Below are positions 7,889 to 16,418 of a stretch of DNA of 64,000 bases, in pieces (the stretch's first letter is position 1; each line of letters begins with the position of its first letter). Origin of the DNA: Bacillota bacterium (GTDB taxonomy: Bacteria; Bacillota; Clostridia; Acetivibrionales; JAEZXR01); contig JAEZXR010000127.1 in assembly GCA_023419605.1 (NCBI GenBank), positions 62,001 through 126,000 of the forward strand, written 5' to 3'. The notes beneath the pieces were generated by a model. It worked only from the letters and a program-made list of their open reading frames with translations, was not told the origin of the DNA and searched no databases. The translations under genes were made by a program, and so were the position numbers.

Positions 7889-8962
7889 ATGTCAAGAGGT
7901 GCTTTTAAGAATGTTTCCATTACAGGTATTTCTACTGTGGTCCCAAGTTGTTCAAAGTCACTGGATGAAGAAATGGACCTGCTGGGTAGTAAAAAAAATA
8001 TTGAGAAGCTAAAAAAAATTACAGGTCTGCACAGTAGAAGAATTGCAGGTAAAAACACTACTACACTGGACCTATGCTATGTTGCCGCAAGGAAAATAGT
8101 TGAGGCCACGAATCAAGCGGTAGAGGAAATTGATGGTGTTATATTTGTTACACAAACCCCCGATTACAGAATACCCAACAACGCATCCTTATTTCACGGA
8201 AAATTCGGTCTGAATCCTAATTGTTTATGCTATGACATTAACCATGGTTGTTCGGGATACATTTACGGATTGCTGAATGCTTTCTCACTAATAGAAGCCG
8301 GCATTTGCAAAAAGATATTGCTTCTGGTCGGCGATACACTTACAAAAGTGATTAATCCAAGAGACAAATCACTTGCGATCATTCACGGGGATGCAGGTTC
8401 CGCAACACTCATCGAGTATACGGATAGAACGAATGATTCAAACTTTATACTTTACAGTGACGGGAAAAAGGCAAAATCGATTTGTATCGAAGCGGGAGGA
8501 TGTAGGAATGTTATATCCTCCGAAACATCGAAAGAACAGGAGGACAGCGAAGGAAATATCCGCTCACCGGAGCAATTATACATGAATGGGCTGGAGGTAT
8601 TCAATTTCGCCCTTCAGAACGTTCCTGTACTTGTTAATGAAATGTTGGAGTTTACGAATAAAACTATAGAAGATATCGATCTATTTGCTTTTCATCAAGC
8701 CAACGGTATTATCAACAGCGGTATAATCAATAAGCTGTCCATACCGGTTGAAAAGGCTCCCATAGATGTTATCAGAGAATATGGCAATGCCAGTTGTGCG
8801 ACCATCCCCCATACGTTGTCAAAAGCTTTGGGGAATCGAGAGAAACAACGCCTGCTAGTCATGCTAACGGGATTTGGTGTGGGATTGAGTCTGGCAGCAT
8901 GTTGCACCTACCTGAGTGAAACAACGATTTTACCTGTAATTGAATACGATGATCGTATATAA
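7889..8962 (+). CDS. KAS III family beta-ketoacyl-ACP synthase (second copy)
   Basis: A 357-residue KAS III with complete catalytic residues: Cys121 in NHGCSGYIYGL, His269 in FHQANG and Asn300 in YGNASCATIP. It is clearly a paralogue of the enzyme at 706, sharing the TQTP(E/D)Y, DIN.GCSGY.YGL and HQAN blocks, but differs in length and in the 160-230 region, so the two probably act on different partners. A GAGGAGG ribosome site lies just before ATG 7889. It follows the FkbH-like gene and precedes ACP 3 and the SDR, the order expected if this enzyme joins a glyceryl unit to an acyl chain, as RkD/Tmn-type enzymes do in tetronate pathways. That role is inference. Confidence 0.88.
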   Translation: MSRGAFKNVSITGISTVVPSCSKSLDEEMDLLGSKKNIEKLKKITGLHSRRIAGKNTTTLDLCYVAARKIVEATNQAVEEIDGVIFVTQTPDYRIPNNASLFHGKFGLNPNCLCYDINHGCSGYIYGLLNAFSLIEAGICKKILLLVGDTLTKVINPRDKSLAIIHGDAGSATLIEYTDRTNDSNFILYSDGKKAKSICIEAGGCRNVISSETSKEQEDSEGNIRSPEQLYMNGLEVFNFALQNVPVLVNEMLEFTNKTIEDIDLFAFHQANGIINSGIINKLSIPVEKAPIDVIREYGNASCATIPHTLSKALGNREKQRLLVMLTGFGVGLSLAACCTYLSETTILPVIEYDDRI

Positions 8963-9014
8963 CGATCCTTGCATTATAAACAAATAACATTTTTAGAGAA
9001 AGGGAGATGGTCAA

Positions 9015-9236
9015 ATGAGTGAGGATAAAATCATAGAAAAAGTGTTGCAGGAGTGTAAAATTGATTATAGTGGGGATAAAGATAAAGAAATGACGTTGCA
9101 GTCTGTGCAGCTGGTTTCCCTGATCGTGGCATTGGAAGAAGAGTTCGATATAGAAGTTCCAGATGAATACATGGTTTTTGAAGCCTTAAACACGTACCAT
9201 AAAATTGAGAATATGCTAAGAGAGGTCAGGGTTTGA
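9015..9236 (+). CDS. Acyl carrier protein (ACP 3) with atypical attachment motif
   Basis: A 73-residue acidic protein that aligns well with carrier proteins over LVSLIVALEEEFDIEVPDEY (helices II-III). The serine at the attachment position is Ser30 in LQSVQL. The usual Asp before it (DSL) is Gln29. Phosphopantetheinyl transferases generally favour the Asp, so loading could be inefficient or need a dedicated transferase; a few natural carriers lack the Asp. AGGGAGATGG lies before ATG 9015. The stop codon almost touches the SDR start, so the two are translationally linked. Confidence 0.8.
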   Translation: MSEDKIIEKVLQECKIDYSGDKDKEMTLQSVQLVSLIVALEEEFDIEVPDEYMVFEALNTYHKIENMLREVRV

Positions 9237-9238
9237 CA

Positions 9239-10009
9239 ATGAACGATTTTAGTAACTGTTTAAGCGGGAAAAAAATACTTGTTACCGGTGCTACCTCGGG
9301 AATCGGTTATGCTATCGTTACCCGATTATTGCATTGCGGTGCTTTGGTTACAGCCACGGGACGGAATACAGGTACCCTTTCTTCCCTAACAGCAGGGGAG
9401 GATGCAGTGGACTTTAAGGATCGAGTAGTTGTTAAGCCTCTGGACTATAGCAACCAGGACAGCCTTGAAAAATTTGATACTGAAATCGACAAAATCGATG
9501 GTTTGGTTAATTGTGTAGGTATATCGCAAATGCTTCCTGCAAAGTTAACCGACTACAAAACTCTTTTGCAAAGTATGCACATCAATTTCCTGGCTCCTGC
9601 ATTTCTCATCAATAAATTGCTAAGAAAAAAGAAAATCAACAATGGCGGTAGTATTGTGCTGATATCTTCTATTTCAGGTACTAATATCAGTAATATAGGT
9701 ATGAGCAATTATGCAGCATCCAAGGCCGCTCTCAATGGATATTTAAAGTCAATAGCCCTTGAAATCGCACCGAGGATAAGAATTAATTCCGTGGCACCGG
9801 GGATGATCGATACAGGAGGGGGAATGTTTATGGAGACCATGGAAAAGATGTCTTCCGAGGATGTCGAAAAGGATTTGAATATGTATCCTATGGGGAGGTT
9901 TGGAAAACCCGGGGATATAAGTGGATTGGTGGCTTATTTATTATCATCGGAAGCAGCATGGATTACCGGACAAAATTTTGTTGTTGACGGTGGAAGGACA
10001 CTCAAATAG
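9239..10009 (+). CDS. SDR-family 3-oxoacyl-ACP reductase-like (FabG-like)
   Basis: A 256-residue classical short-chain dehydrogenase. It shows the cofactor motif TGATSGIG (residues 16-23), NCVG in place of NNAG, a LISSISG serine segment, and the catalytic YAASK (Tyr158, Lys162). The C-terminal FVVDGG is typical of FabG-type proteins. The preference for NADPH is suggested by the basic residue in TGRN but not proven. ATG 9239 was chosen; an in-frame TTG at 9233 overlaps the ACP stop. The role fitting the context is reduction of the keto product of a KAS III while bound to ACP 2 or ACP 3. Confidence 0.88.
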   Translation: MNDFSNCLSGKKILVTGATSGIGYAIVTRLLHCGALVTATGRNTGTLSSLTAGEDAVDFKDRVVVKPLDYSNQDSLEKFDTEIDKIDGLVNCVGISQMLPAKLTDYKTLLQSMHINFLAPAFLINKLLRKKKINNGGSIVLISSISGTNISNIGMSNYAASKAALNGYLKSIALEIAPRIRINSVAPGMIDTGGGMFMETMEKMSSEDVEKDLNMYPMGRFGKPGDISGLVAYLLSSEAAWITGQNFVVDGGRTLK

Positions 10010-10048
10010 GTTTAAAATTAATTATAGGCTAATGGAGGCCTGTTGTAC

Positions 10049-10834
10049 ATGTATTTTGAAATCATAAAAAAAGAGTTTTTGCAGCAGTGGACCTATAGGG
10101 CCAACAGCATCTTGGGATTCCTGAGTATTGTTTTACAGCTTATAGTTCAGGTCAGTCTCTGGACATTTCTAAGCCGTAGTCAGAGCAATATAAGCGGTAT
10201 ATCCTATAATGATTTGATCATCTATGTTGTGCTGAATACGGTGATTGGTACTTTTACCAATTCAAATGTCTGTAATGATCTGGGAGATAAGGTATATGAC
10301 GGGTCCATTGTCATCGATATTATACGCCCTTTGGAAATCAAAAGTTTTATGCTGGCGCAGTATTTTGGAATTATCGTGTATAAACTCATATTTAATGTAA
10401 TTCCCATAGTAATAATGGCAATTCTTGCGCTGAAAGTCAATTTTCCTTTTGATTTGCTTCGAATTTGTGTTTTTATTATAGGAATAATAAATGCATCCCT
10501 TTTATTTTTTTATATAAATTATATACTGGGACTGACCTCATTCTGGCTGCAGAAGATATGGTTTATGCGCTTTTATATTTACGGGTGTATGGCACTTTTG
10601 GGCGGCAGTATGATACCAATATGGTTTTACCCTGCATGGCTCGATACTGTAAGCAAATTTCTTCCGTTTCGATATATTATATTTGAGCCGATTCAAGTTT
10701 ATATAAAAAGTACTGGGTGGCAGGAGTGGGCATTTTTTTTGTTTATGCAGTTTCTATGGCTTTTTGTTTTGTATTTGATTGAGCGTATGATTTGGAGTAA
10801 TTCCGAACGAAGAATTTTTATTCAGGGTGGGTAA
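10049..10834 (+). CDS. ABC-2 family permease (PF06182-like), exporter subunit
   Basis: A 261-residue integral membrane protein with about six hydrophobic segments. The FEIIKKEF..QWTYRAN start, the GSIVIDIIRPL segment (periplasm-proximal coupling region) and the C-terminal RRIFIQGG ending are typical of the small ABC-2 permeases that work in pairs with a separate ATPase. GGAGG at 10034-10038 favours ATG 10049 over TTG 10043. It is the first of three consecutive exporter genes, so the complex probably exports the cluster product or an intermediate. Confidence 0.85.
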   Translation: MYFEIIKKEFLQQWTYRANSILGFLSIVLQLIVQVSLWTFLSRSQSNISGISYNDLIIYVVLNTVIGTFTNSNVCNDLGDKVYDGSIVIDIIRPLEIKSFMLAQYFGIIVYKLIFNVIPIVIMAILALKVNFPFDLLRICVFIIGIINASLLFFYINYILGLTSFWLQKIWFMRFYIYGCMALLGGSMIPIWFYPAWLDTVSKFLPFRYIIFEPIQVYIKSTGWQEWAFFLFMQFLWLFVLYLIERMIWSNSERRIFIQGG

Positions 10835-10859
10835 ATTATGTGCATTGGGGTGCCAGTCA

Positions 10860-11663
10860 ATGAATAATTTTAAGATTTATAGCGAATTTATACGAATTCA
10901 ATTAAAAACGACGTTGCAATATAAAGGGGCTTTTTTCGCCGGGGTAATTGCACAATTTTTCAGTTACAGCGTATCCTTTCTAATGATTTGGATTGTTATC
11001 CAAAGGTTTAAGGATTTAAACGGTTGGAGTTCTTATGAGGTGGTTTTTCTTTATTCCATCAACCTGCTATCGTATGCCATAGGGGCATTTTTCTTTTTTA
11101 ATTTGAACAGGGACCTGCCGCGAATCGTTCAATACGGTGAATTTGACGATATACTGGTGAAGCCGTTGAATCCACTTTGGTACATTATAAGTAGAGATTT
11201 TAACAGTGGATATCTGAGCCATTTGGCTACGTCAATCATTATTTTGCTTATATGCATTCCAAACCTGGGAATAAGGGTTACACCCATGAAGGTACTGCTG
11301 CTCATCATCTATATCCTTTGTGGTGCATTGATTCAGGGAGCAATGCTTCTGATTTGTGCAGTACCCACTTTCTGGATGGTAAAAAACAATTTTCTTACCG
11401 GCATACTTTTTTTTAATATAAAGGATTTCACTCAGTACCCTATTTCCATTTACAGTAAGTCGATTCAATTTATTTTAACGTTTATACTTCCCTATGCCTT
11501 TATCAGCTATTATCCTGCTCACCAGTGGTTGAACAAGACAGACCCACTGGCTTTTCATTCAGTGATTCAGTATATGAATCCGGTTGTAGGCATTCTTTTG
11601 ATGCTGATTGCGTATCGTTTTTGGTTATTCGGACTAAAAAATTATAAAAGTACAGGTTCTTGA
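10860..11663 (+). CDS. ABC-2 family permease, second subunit
   Basis: A 267-residue membrane protein, paralogous to its neighbour (FIRIQLKTTLQYKGAFFAG, then FDDILVKPLNPLWY at the same relative position as GSIVIDIIRPL). About six transmembrane segments are seen. ATG 10860 is preferred; the longer frame begins inside the previous gene without a ribosome site. Two unlike permeases with one ATPase is the usual make-up of this exporter class, and the genes are packed with no gap. Confidence 0.85.
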   Translation: MNNFKIYSEFIRIQLKTTLQYKGAFFAGVIAQFFSYSVSFLMIWIVIQRFKDLNGWSSYEVVFLYSINLLSYAIGAFFFFNLNRDLPRIVQYGEFDDILVKPLNPLWYIISRDFNSGYLSHLATSIIILLICIPNLGIRVTPMKVLLLIIYILCGALIQGAMLLICAVPTFWMVKNNFLTGILFFNIKDFTQYPISIYSKSIQFILTFILPYAFISYYPAHQWLNKTDPLAFHSVIQYMNPVVGILLMLIAYRFWLFGLKNYKSTGS

Positions 11664-11698
11664 CGGAAGGATTAAATTTATTGCGTGGAGGTCAAAAC

Positions 11699-12727
11699 GT
11701 GAGCTTTGTTAAAGTAGAAAATCTTGTGAAGGAATTTGCAATAAGTAAAAATGGAAAAGGTCTTGCAAATAATATAAAAAGCCTGTTTAAACGTGAATAT
11801 ACAGTAAAACGGGCTGTTGACGATATATCCTTTTCCATCCAAAAAGGTGAACTTGTCGGCTATATCGGCTCCAACGGAGCCGGCAAATCAACAACCATTA
11901 AAATGCTTACAGGGATACTTACTCCAACATCTGGAAGCGTTATGGTAGATGGCCGGGTTCCTTATGAGAACCGCAGGCTCAACTCCATGCATATCGGGGT
12001 TGTATTTGGGCAACGCTCACAGTTGTATTGGGATTTACCGATGTCAGATACCTTTGAATTATATAAAAAAATGTATAAGATCAATGATAGTACCTATAAA
12101 AGGAATGTTGAATTCTACGTGGAATTGCTGGATATGAAAGAGTTTTTTGAACGTCCGATACGGATGTTGAGTCTGGGGCAAAAAATGCGTGCAAACATAG
12201 CAATTGCACTATTGCACAATCCGGAGATCCTTTATCTCGATGAACCCACAATCGGTCTTGATATTATTGCTAAAGGTAAAATACGCAGGTTTATCAAGGA
12301 AATCAACAGGGAAAGAAATATAACAGTAATGCTTACTACCCATGATATGCGTGATATTGAAGAGATTTGCAGTAGGATTATTATGATTGACAAAGGAAAA
12401 ATTATTTATGACGGTGTGCTTAACGATTTCAAACTGGATTATTCACAGGGACAAGTTGTAGAAGCTGTATTTTCCGACGGCGAGGTATGTTTTGAAAACC
12501 CCTTTGTCCGGTTATTATCGGATGAAGGATTAAAGAAATCTTATGTATTCAGGAAAAATGACATTTCCAGCGTGGAAGTTATTGATGCACTGCTTAAAAG
12601 TGGGAAAGTGACCGATTTAAGCTTGAAAGAGCCGGACATTGAAGAGATAATTAAAGGATTCTATGCCTCGAAGCAGGGCATCTTTGATATAGGGAACAGT
12701 AAAATGAAAGAAGCTATGCAGAAGTAA
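11699..12727 (+). CDS. ABC exporter ATP-binding protein
   Basis: A 342-residue cytoplasmic ATPase. Walker A is GSNGAGKS (residues 57-64), the signature is LSLGQKMR, Walker B is ILYLDEP and the switch His is in TTHDMRDIEE. A basic loop (SLFKREYTVKRAVDD) before Walker A and a C-terminal extension of about 80 residues match the polysaccharide/antibiotic-type exporters of the CcmA/NodI group. GGAGG at 11687-11691 lies 7 bases before GTG 11699, which sets the start. Together with the two permeases upstream it completes an export system. Confidence 0.92.
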   Translation: MSFVKVENLVKEFAISKNGKGLANNIKSLFKREYTVKRAVDDISFSIQKGELVGYIGSNGAGKSTTIKMLTGILTPTSGSVMVDGRVPYENRRLNSMHIGVVFGQRSQLYWDLPMSDTFELYKKMYKINDSTYKRNVEFYVELLDMKEFFERPIRMLSLGQKMRANIAIALLHNPEILYLDEPTIGLDIIAKGKIRRFIKEINRERNITVMLTTHDMRDIEEICSRIIMIDKGKIIYDGVLNDFKLDYSQGQVVEAVFSDGEVCFENPFVRLLSDEGLKKSYVFRKNDISSVEVIDALLKSGKVTDLSLKEPDIEEIIKGFYASKQGIFDIGNSKMKEAMQK

Positions 12728-12826
12728 AGTTGATTATCCATATTTCCTAGCTTGCTTATCGTAAAAATAAAACACATTTCTTATTAAAGCATTTTCCGAT
12801 TTATACGGAAAAAGGGGGATCTTATT

Positions 12827-14494
12827 ATGATGGAAATAATTAAAAGTGAGGAGCTATTTCTTTTTAATTTAACGAAGAGATATATTGAAAACAGTGGAGA
12901 GATCCAGCTTTCTGAAAATGATATAATACATGTGAATTTTACTGAATTATTTAAAGTGGCCCAAGACCATAAGCTGTTGAATTTCGTCTATATGCACGTA
13001 GAGAAGTTTTTAAATGGAACCTTCAAAAGGTTATATAGTAAGCTTAATACCAGAAATAAAAACCTATGTATTCTTCAGGAAAAAGAGATAGCGGATATTA
13101 GCGGATTGTTTAAGGCTAGGGGCTTGAAGCACTTATTTGTCAAAGGGGTTATATCCTCTTATCAGCTATATGATTCTATTTCCTTTCGGGATTTAGGTGA
13201 TATTGATTTGATGGTTTTACGGGAAGATGCGGAAAAGGCATATTCTCTCCTGGTGACTTTAGGATACAAGCAATCCCATAGTGAAAATGAGAATATGGAA
13301 TTGCCTATGTACGGTTATTATCATCATGAAATTCTTATGTATAAAAGGGTCACTGTGAATCAGAGTGAAGTCACCATTTGGTTGGAATTAAAATGGGGAA
13401 GCTCTTCCTTTAAATATAATTTTTCCGATATTTTTGAATACAAACAAAGCATAAATATAAGTGATCATTCTATTATTACCCTGGATGATGACGCAAACGC
13501 TCTGCATTTACTAGTCAACACCTATGCAAATATCGAAAGCCTATATGTAATTTTTACTCCAAGAATAAGAGATTTATTTGAAGCTGCCTATTTTGTTGCT
13601 CGGAACAAGGAAAACATTGATTGGAATAGGGTGCTCTCTCTGTCACACAAGATGCAGTGTCAACATAAAGTTTATGATGTTTTATCTGCAATTGACAGGG
13701 CCTATGGGTTGCCTGATATAGTAGCACAAAATTGGATGCCGCAATTTGCAATTGAAAATTGCAAGTATGAACTCGCTTTTGAAGATCTGTTTGTCGATAA
13801 GAAAGAGCATACAAAAAATGATGGATTGAATCGGGCAAGACATAAGCTGCACCCTTTATATAGAATATGCCATAGGGAGTCTGCCTTTTATTATAATATT
13901 ATAGCGTATAAGGCTTCCATTTATTCCAAAATCAATCCCAGATACGTTCAGAGAGAATTCCTCCATACCAATCAACCCTCCAAACTATTTTTCTATAGAA
14001 AGGATATTTCTCCGGTGGACTTTCAGTATTTTATTCATATCCATGAAAGGGAGATCGAATTAAATTTTGTAATTGATTCCGCGCAACTGATTCAGCTAAA
14101 GGATATACAGGCTGCTATGAGTGGAAAACTGAATATTCGAGTGCTTTGGACGGACAACGATATTCAGTCAAGTGGTCAAAATTATTTGGTGGATATACCT
14201 ATAATAAAAAAGGAGAGTCCAGCAAATGAAATGTATTTTCCAAAAGCCTATATTCAGTATGAGAATGAAAGCATATACTCCGAAGAATTACACAGTAAGG
14301 AAATGAGCCTGTCTCCCGTTAGCGTGGAAAGAAGCTCTAATGAAAATGTACATACAGTCAAACTGCTTTTTAGCAGCGACAATTGGTTTACATACCTTGA
14401 TGTTGTAGACTTTGAAGTTAAGGTTATCAGAATGGAAGAGCAGTATGAATTCAGTTTTGGGGCTAATAGCCATATGATTGAAACGATCCTGTAA
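12827..14494 (+). CDS. NTP_transf_5-type nucleotidyltransferase-like protein
   Basis: A 555-residue protein. The segment near residues 100-130 (HLFVKGVISSYQLY, then FRDLGDIDLMV) matches the LKG...LY....R..GDIDLLV core of the uncharacterised NTP_transf_5 family, a minimal nucleotidyltransferase fold with a metal-binding D-x-D (DID). These proteins recur in natural-product clusters, including some lasso-peptide ones, mostly without known function. The C-terminal half (about 330-555) has no features I recognise. GGGGGA precedes ATG 12827. A 100-bp gap from the ATPase may hold its own promoter, but none is clear. It could adenylylate or otherwise tag a cluster intermediate. Confidence 0.7.
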   Translation: MMEIIKSEELFLFNLTKRYIENSGEIQLSENDIIHVNFTELFKVAQDHKLLNFVYMHVEKFLNGTFKRLYSKLNTRNKNLCILQEKEIADISGLFKARGLKHLFVKGVISSYQLYDSISFRDLGDIDLMVLREDAEKAYSLLVTLGYKQSHSENENMELPMYGYYHHEILMYKRVTVNQSEVTIWLELKWGSSSFKYNFSDIFEYKQSINISDHSIITLDDDANALHLLVNTYANIESLYVIFTPRIRDLFEAAYFVARNKENIDWNRVLSLSHKMQCQHKVYDVLSAIDRAYGLPDIVAQNWMPQFAIENCKYELAFEDLFVDKKEHTKNDGLNRARHKLHPLYRICHRESAFYYNIIAYKASIYSKINPRYVQREFLHTNQPSKLFFYRKDISPVDFQYFIHIHEREIELNFVIDSAQLIQLKDIQAAMSGKLNIRVLWTDNDIQSSGQNYLVDIPIIKKESPANEMYFPKAYIQYENESIYSEELHSKEMSLSPVSVERSSNENVHTVKLLFSSDNWFTYLDVVDFEVKVIRMEEQYEFSFGANSHMIETIL

Positions 14495-14586
14495 ACCCAG
14501 GCCTATAACACAGCGGAATGGAGAAGTTATATAATTTACGCTGGAATGGGGATTTGCCAGTCGTATTATATAAGGGAGGAAAGATG

Positions 14587-15567
14587 ATGGTGAATATAAA
14601 GCCATTACATAATGATAATAGAAATTGCTATGAAGATGTAGCCGTTACAGTATGCGGTTGGTGGAAACGCAGACATGAGTTGATGTACAGGGAATCCTGG
14701 AATTTCGATTACGATGCTTTCGATAGGATCCCGCCTGTAGGCTTGGGTAAATTGCTCAAGCCAAACAACCCAAATGAATTTGTTTTTTTCTGCAAACATA
14801 GTGGAATTGGACTGGCTGCCCATCATAATAGTAATCCGGAAGAAGTACTGGAAGTAGTAAAAAACACCCTTGCTCATAATCAATGTATTGCAATAACGAA
14901 TATGGATATTTTTTGGATTCCCTGGGATACAAATTATCAAATTAGTCATGCTTCTCACGCGTTTTTAGTGGTTGGTTTCGATGAATCCAATTCCAGCCTG
15001 ATTTGTACCGATCCTTATTTCGGGAAGCAAAATGAACCTTTGCCAGTAGATCATTTTATATGTGGCTATGGAGGGGGGTATGATGTATTCTCACTAGTAG
15101 AGGAAGAAAATCTGCAGATAAGCTGGAGTGAGGTCGTTGAAAGTGCTGCCCTGAAACTGTTAAGCAGAGATCCGATAGGAAACGCTTTTGATAAAATGAG
15201 AATTTTTGCTGAACATATTGAACTGTACTTTAGTCCCTCGGAAGAAATGCGAGGGCATTCAGGCTTTTTAACCATGCCTTTGTACACTAACGTACAATCC
15301 ATTGCCAGGGGACGAAAACAATTTGCAGAATTACTTCAGTATTTCATTGGCACCTATGGTATTGACGAATTGCACCCCTATTGTGAAATTTTAAAGCAGG
15401 TCGGTATAAAATGGGATGCCCTCAAAGTATTATTTGCCAAAGTGTTTGTTTCATCCAACGTGGAAGCGATCAAGGAAAAAGTTCCGGCCAAAATCCGGGA
15501 AATTGCCGATTTAGAGGAGAAAATTGCAAACGAATTATTGATACTGAGTAAAAAATACAGTAAATAA
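14587..15567 (+). CDS. BtrH-like protein (C39-like fold), copy 2
   Basis: A 326-residue protein with the best BtrH_N pattern of the three copies: Cys14 in RNCYEDV near the N-terminus, then SHAFLVVGFDE with a His, and CTDPYFG with an Asp. Together these form the Cys-His-Asp arrangement of C39-like peptidase folds and of the acyltransferase BtrH. GGAGG at 14575-14579 suggests ATG 14587; ATG 14584 cannot be ruled out. It is the last gene of the plus-strand cluster, with a strong hairpin 47 bp downstream. A role in moving the finished acyl group from an ACP to an amine or hydroxyl is inferred from BtrH; a peptidase role is possible. Confidence 0.7.
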   Translation: MVNIKPLHNDNRNCYEDVAVTVCGWWKRRHELMYRESWNFDYDAFDRIPPVGLGKLLKPNNPNEFVFFCKHSGIGLAAHHNSNPEEVLEVVKNTLAHNQCIAITNMDIFWIPWDTNYQISHASHAFLVVGFDESNSSLICTDPYFGKQNEPLPVDHFICGYGGGYDVFSLVEEENLQISWSEVVESAALKLLSRDPIGNAFDKMRIFAEHIELYFSPSEEMRGHSGFLTMPLYTNVQSIARGRKQFAELLQYFIGTYGIDELHPYCEILKQVGIKWDALKVLFAKVFVSSNVEAIKEKVPAKIREIADLEEKIANELLILSKKYSK

Positions 15568-15613
15568 TTTGTATTTATGTGAAATATAAGGATAGAAGGC
15601 TGTAAGGCAGTTG

Positions 15614-15675
15614 AAATGCTCCCTCTTTTATAGCAGGTTTTACTATTTTACCTGTCTGCGTAAGAGGGAGCATTT
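15614..15675 (+). terminator. Long hairpin at the end of the biosynthetic cluster
   Basis: Perfect 14-bp arms AAATGCTCCCTCTT (15614-15627) and AAGAGGGAGCATTT (15662-15675). The interior contains a smaller nested repeat (GCAGGT / ACCTG). It begins 47 bp after the last cluster gene. The trailing T-run is short (TTTTATAT), so it probably terminates or protects the 3' end of the operon mRNA. Confidence 0.7.
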
Positions 15676-16321
15676 TATATGAGCTGGAAAAAATATTTAC
15701 AGAAAATATTTTAAAATTTTTTAAAAACGTTAAATGAAAAGGTAAATTCTCAATTCTCTGGAAATTTTGAAAATGCAGGACTTACGTCGCTTTATTTGCC
15801 CTTTACATGTTAAAAATAGGCGGTATAATGACCTAAATGATGCCCGTTTGTCTGTTTTTTTGCATAACAAACAGGCATCCGAAACAGTGTGCAAAACTAA
15901 CTTCCGCATGCCTTTCTTTTGCAAAACTAAGTTCGTAGCAATGGGTTCCGCTGTGCAGCTGTTATTGGTATTAAAAAAAGTGTAAAAATGTCGGAGAATT
16001 TAGAGCAGGTAAAAACAGAATAAAAATAATAAAACCTTGAGGGTCTCGCACCCCCAAACCCCTGCGGCACCTATGATTATAAATTAAAAAACAAATTTAT
16101 AATCATAGGTAAAAGTAAAAATAACTGCTCTTAGAACGCCGTCAAAATTGCTCAAATTAATTCCGCCAATGACCACATAATTACCTCCAATCAGCCTAGA
16201 GGAATCCACTTAAAGGTAATTATATCAAAAAAACAGTGCAAGACTAAAATCATGAAACACGAATTTACTACTGCAAACAAGAAGTTAGTTTTTCATTTTA
16301 CGAATATTTTTAAAAAGACTG
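15676..16321. other. Gene-poor spacer with two more inverted repeats
   Basis: No convincing coding sequence is seen in about 650 bp. It contains a 13-bp inverted repeat with one mismatch (15839-15851 / 15867-15879) and a tandem-like GCAAAACTAA motif near 15891 and 15922. It also holds a perfect 17-bp inverted repeat (16069-16085 / 16094-16110) with an eight-base A-rich loop, preceded by the C-rich run ACCCCCAAACCCCTGC. None has a T-tract on either strand. A 70-codon open frame at 15776-15985 lacks a ribosome site and has no family resemblance. Confidence 0.5.
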
Positions 16322-16352
16322 TTGACATTCACGTTACGTAAAGGTGTATAGT
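16322..16352 (+). promoter_or_regulatory. MerR-type promoter of the TipAS regulator
   Basis: A -35 box TTGACA (16322-16327) and a -10 box TATAGT (16347-16352) are separated by 19 bp instead of the usual 17. The spacer contains the palindrome TTACGTAA. An over-long spacer with a dyad is the classic layout of MerR-regulated promoters, which the activator untwists on drug binding. It lies about 67 bp before the merR gene, so autoregulation is expected. Confidence 0.75.
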
Positions 16353-16418
16353 TATGTTGTCGGGGGGCACAATGATGGATAAACTTGATGTGCGGTAGAG
16401 GAATGCAGGAGGGAACAC

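Noticed and set aside
360..15567. RiPP (lasso or sactipeptide) cluster
   Set aside because: A radical SAM enzyme and an NTP_transf_5 protein are compatible, but no short precursor gene with a leader/core pattern and no lasso cyclase or PqqD-like recognition protein was found.
15776..15985. 70-codon open frame in the spacer after the cluster
   Set aside because: Overlaps inverted repeats, no ribosome site, no recognisable features. Treated as non-coding.
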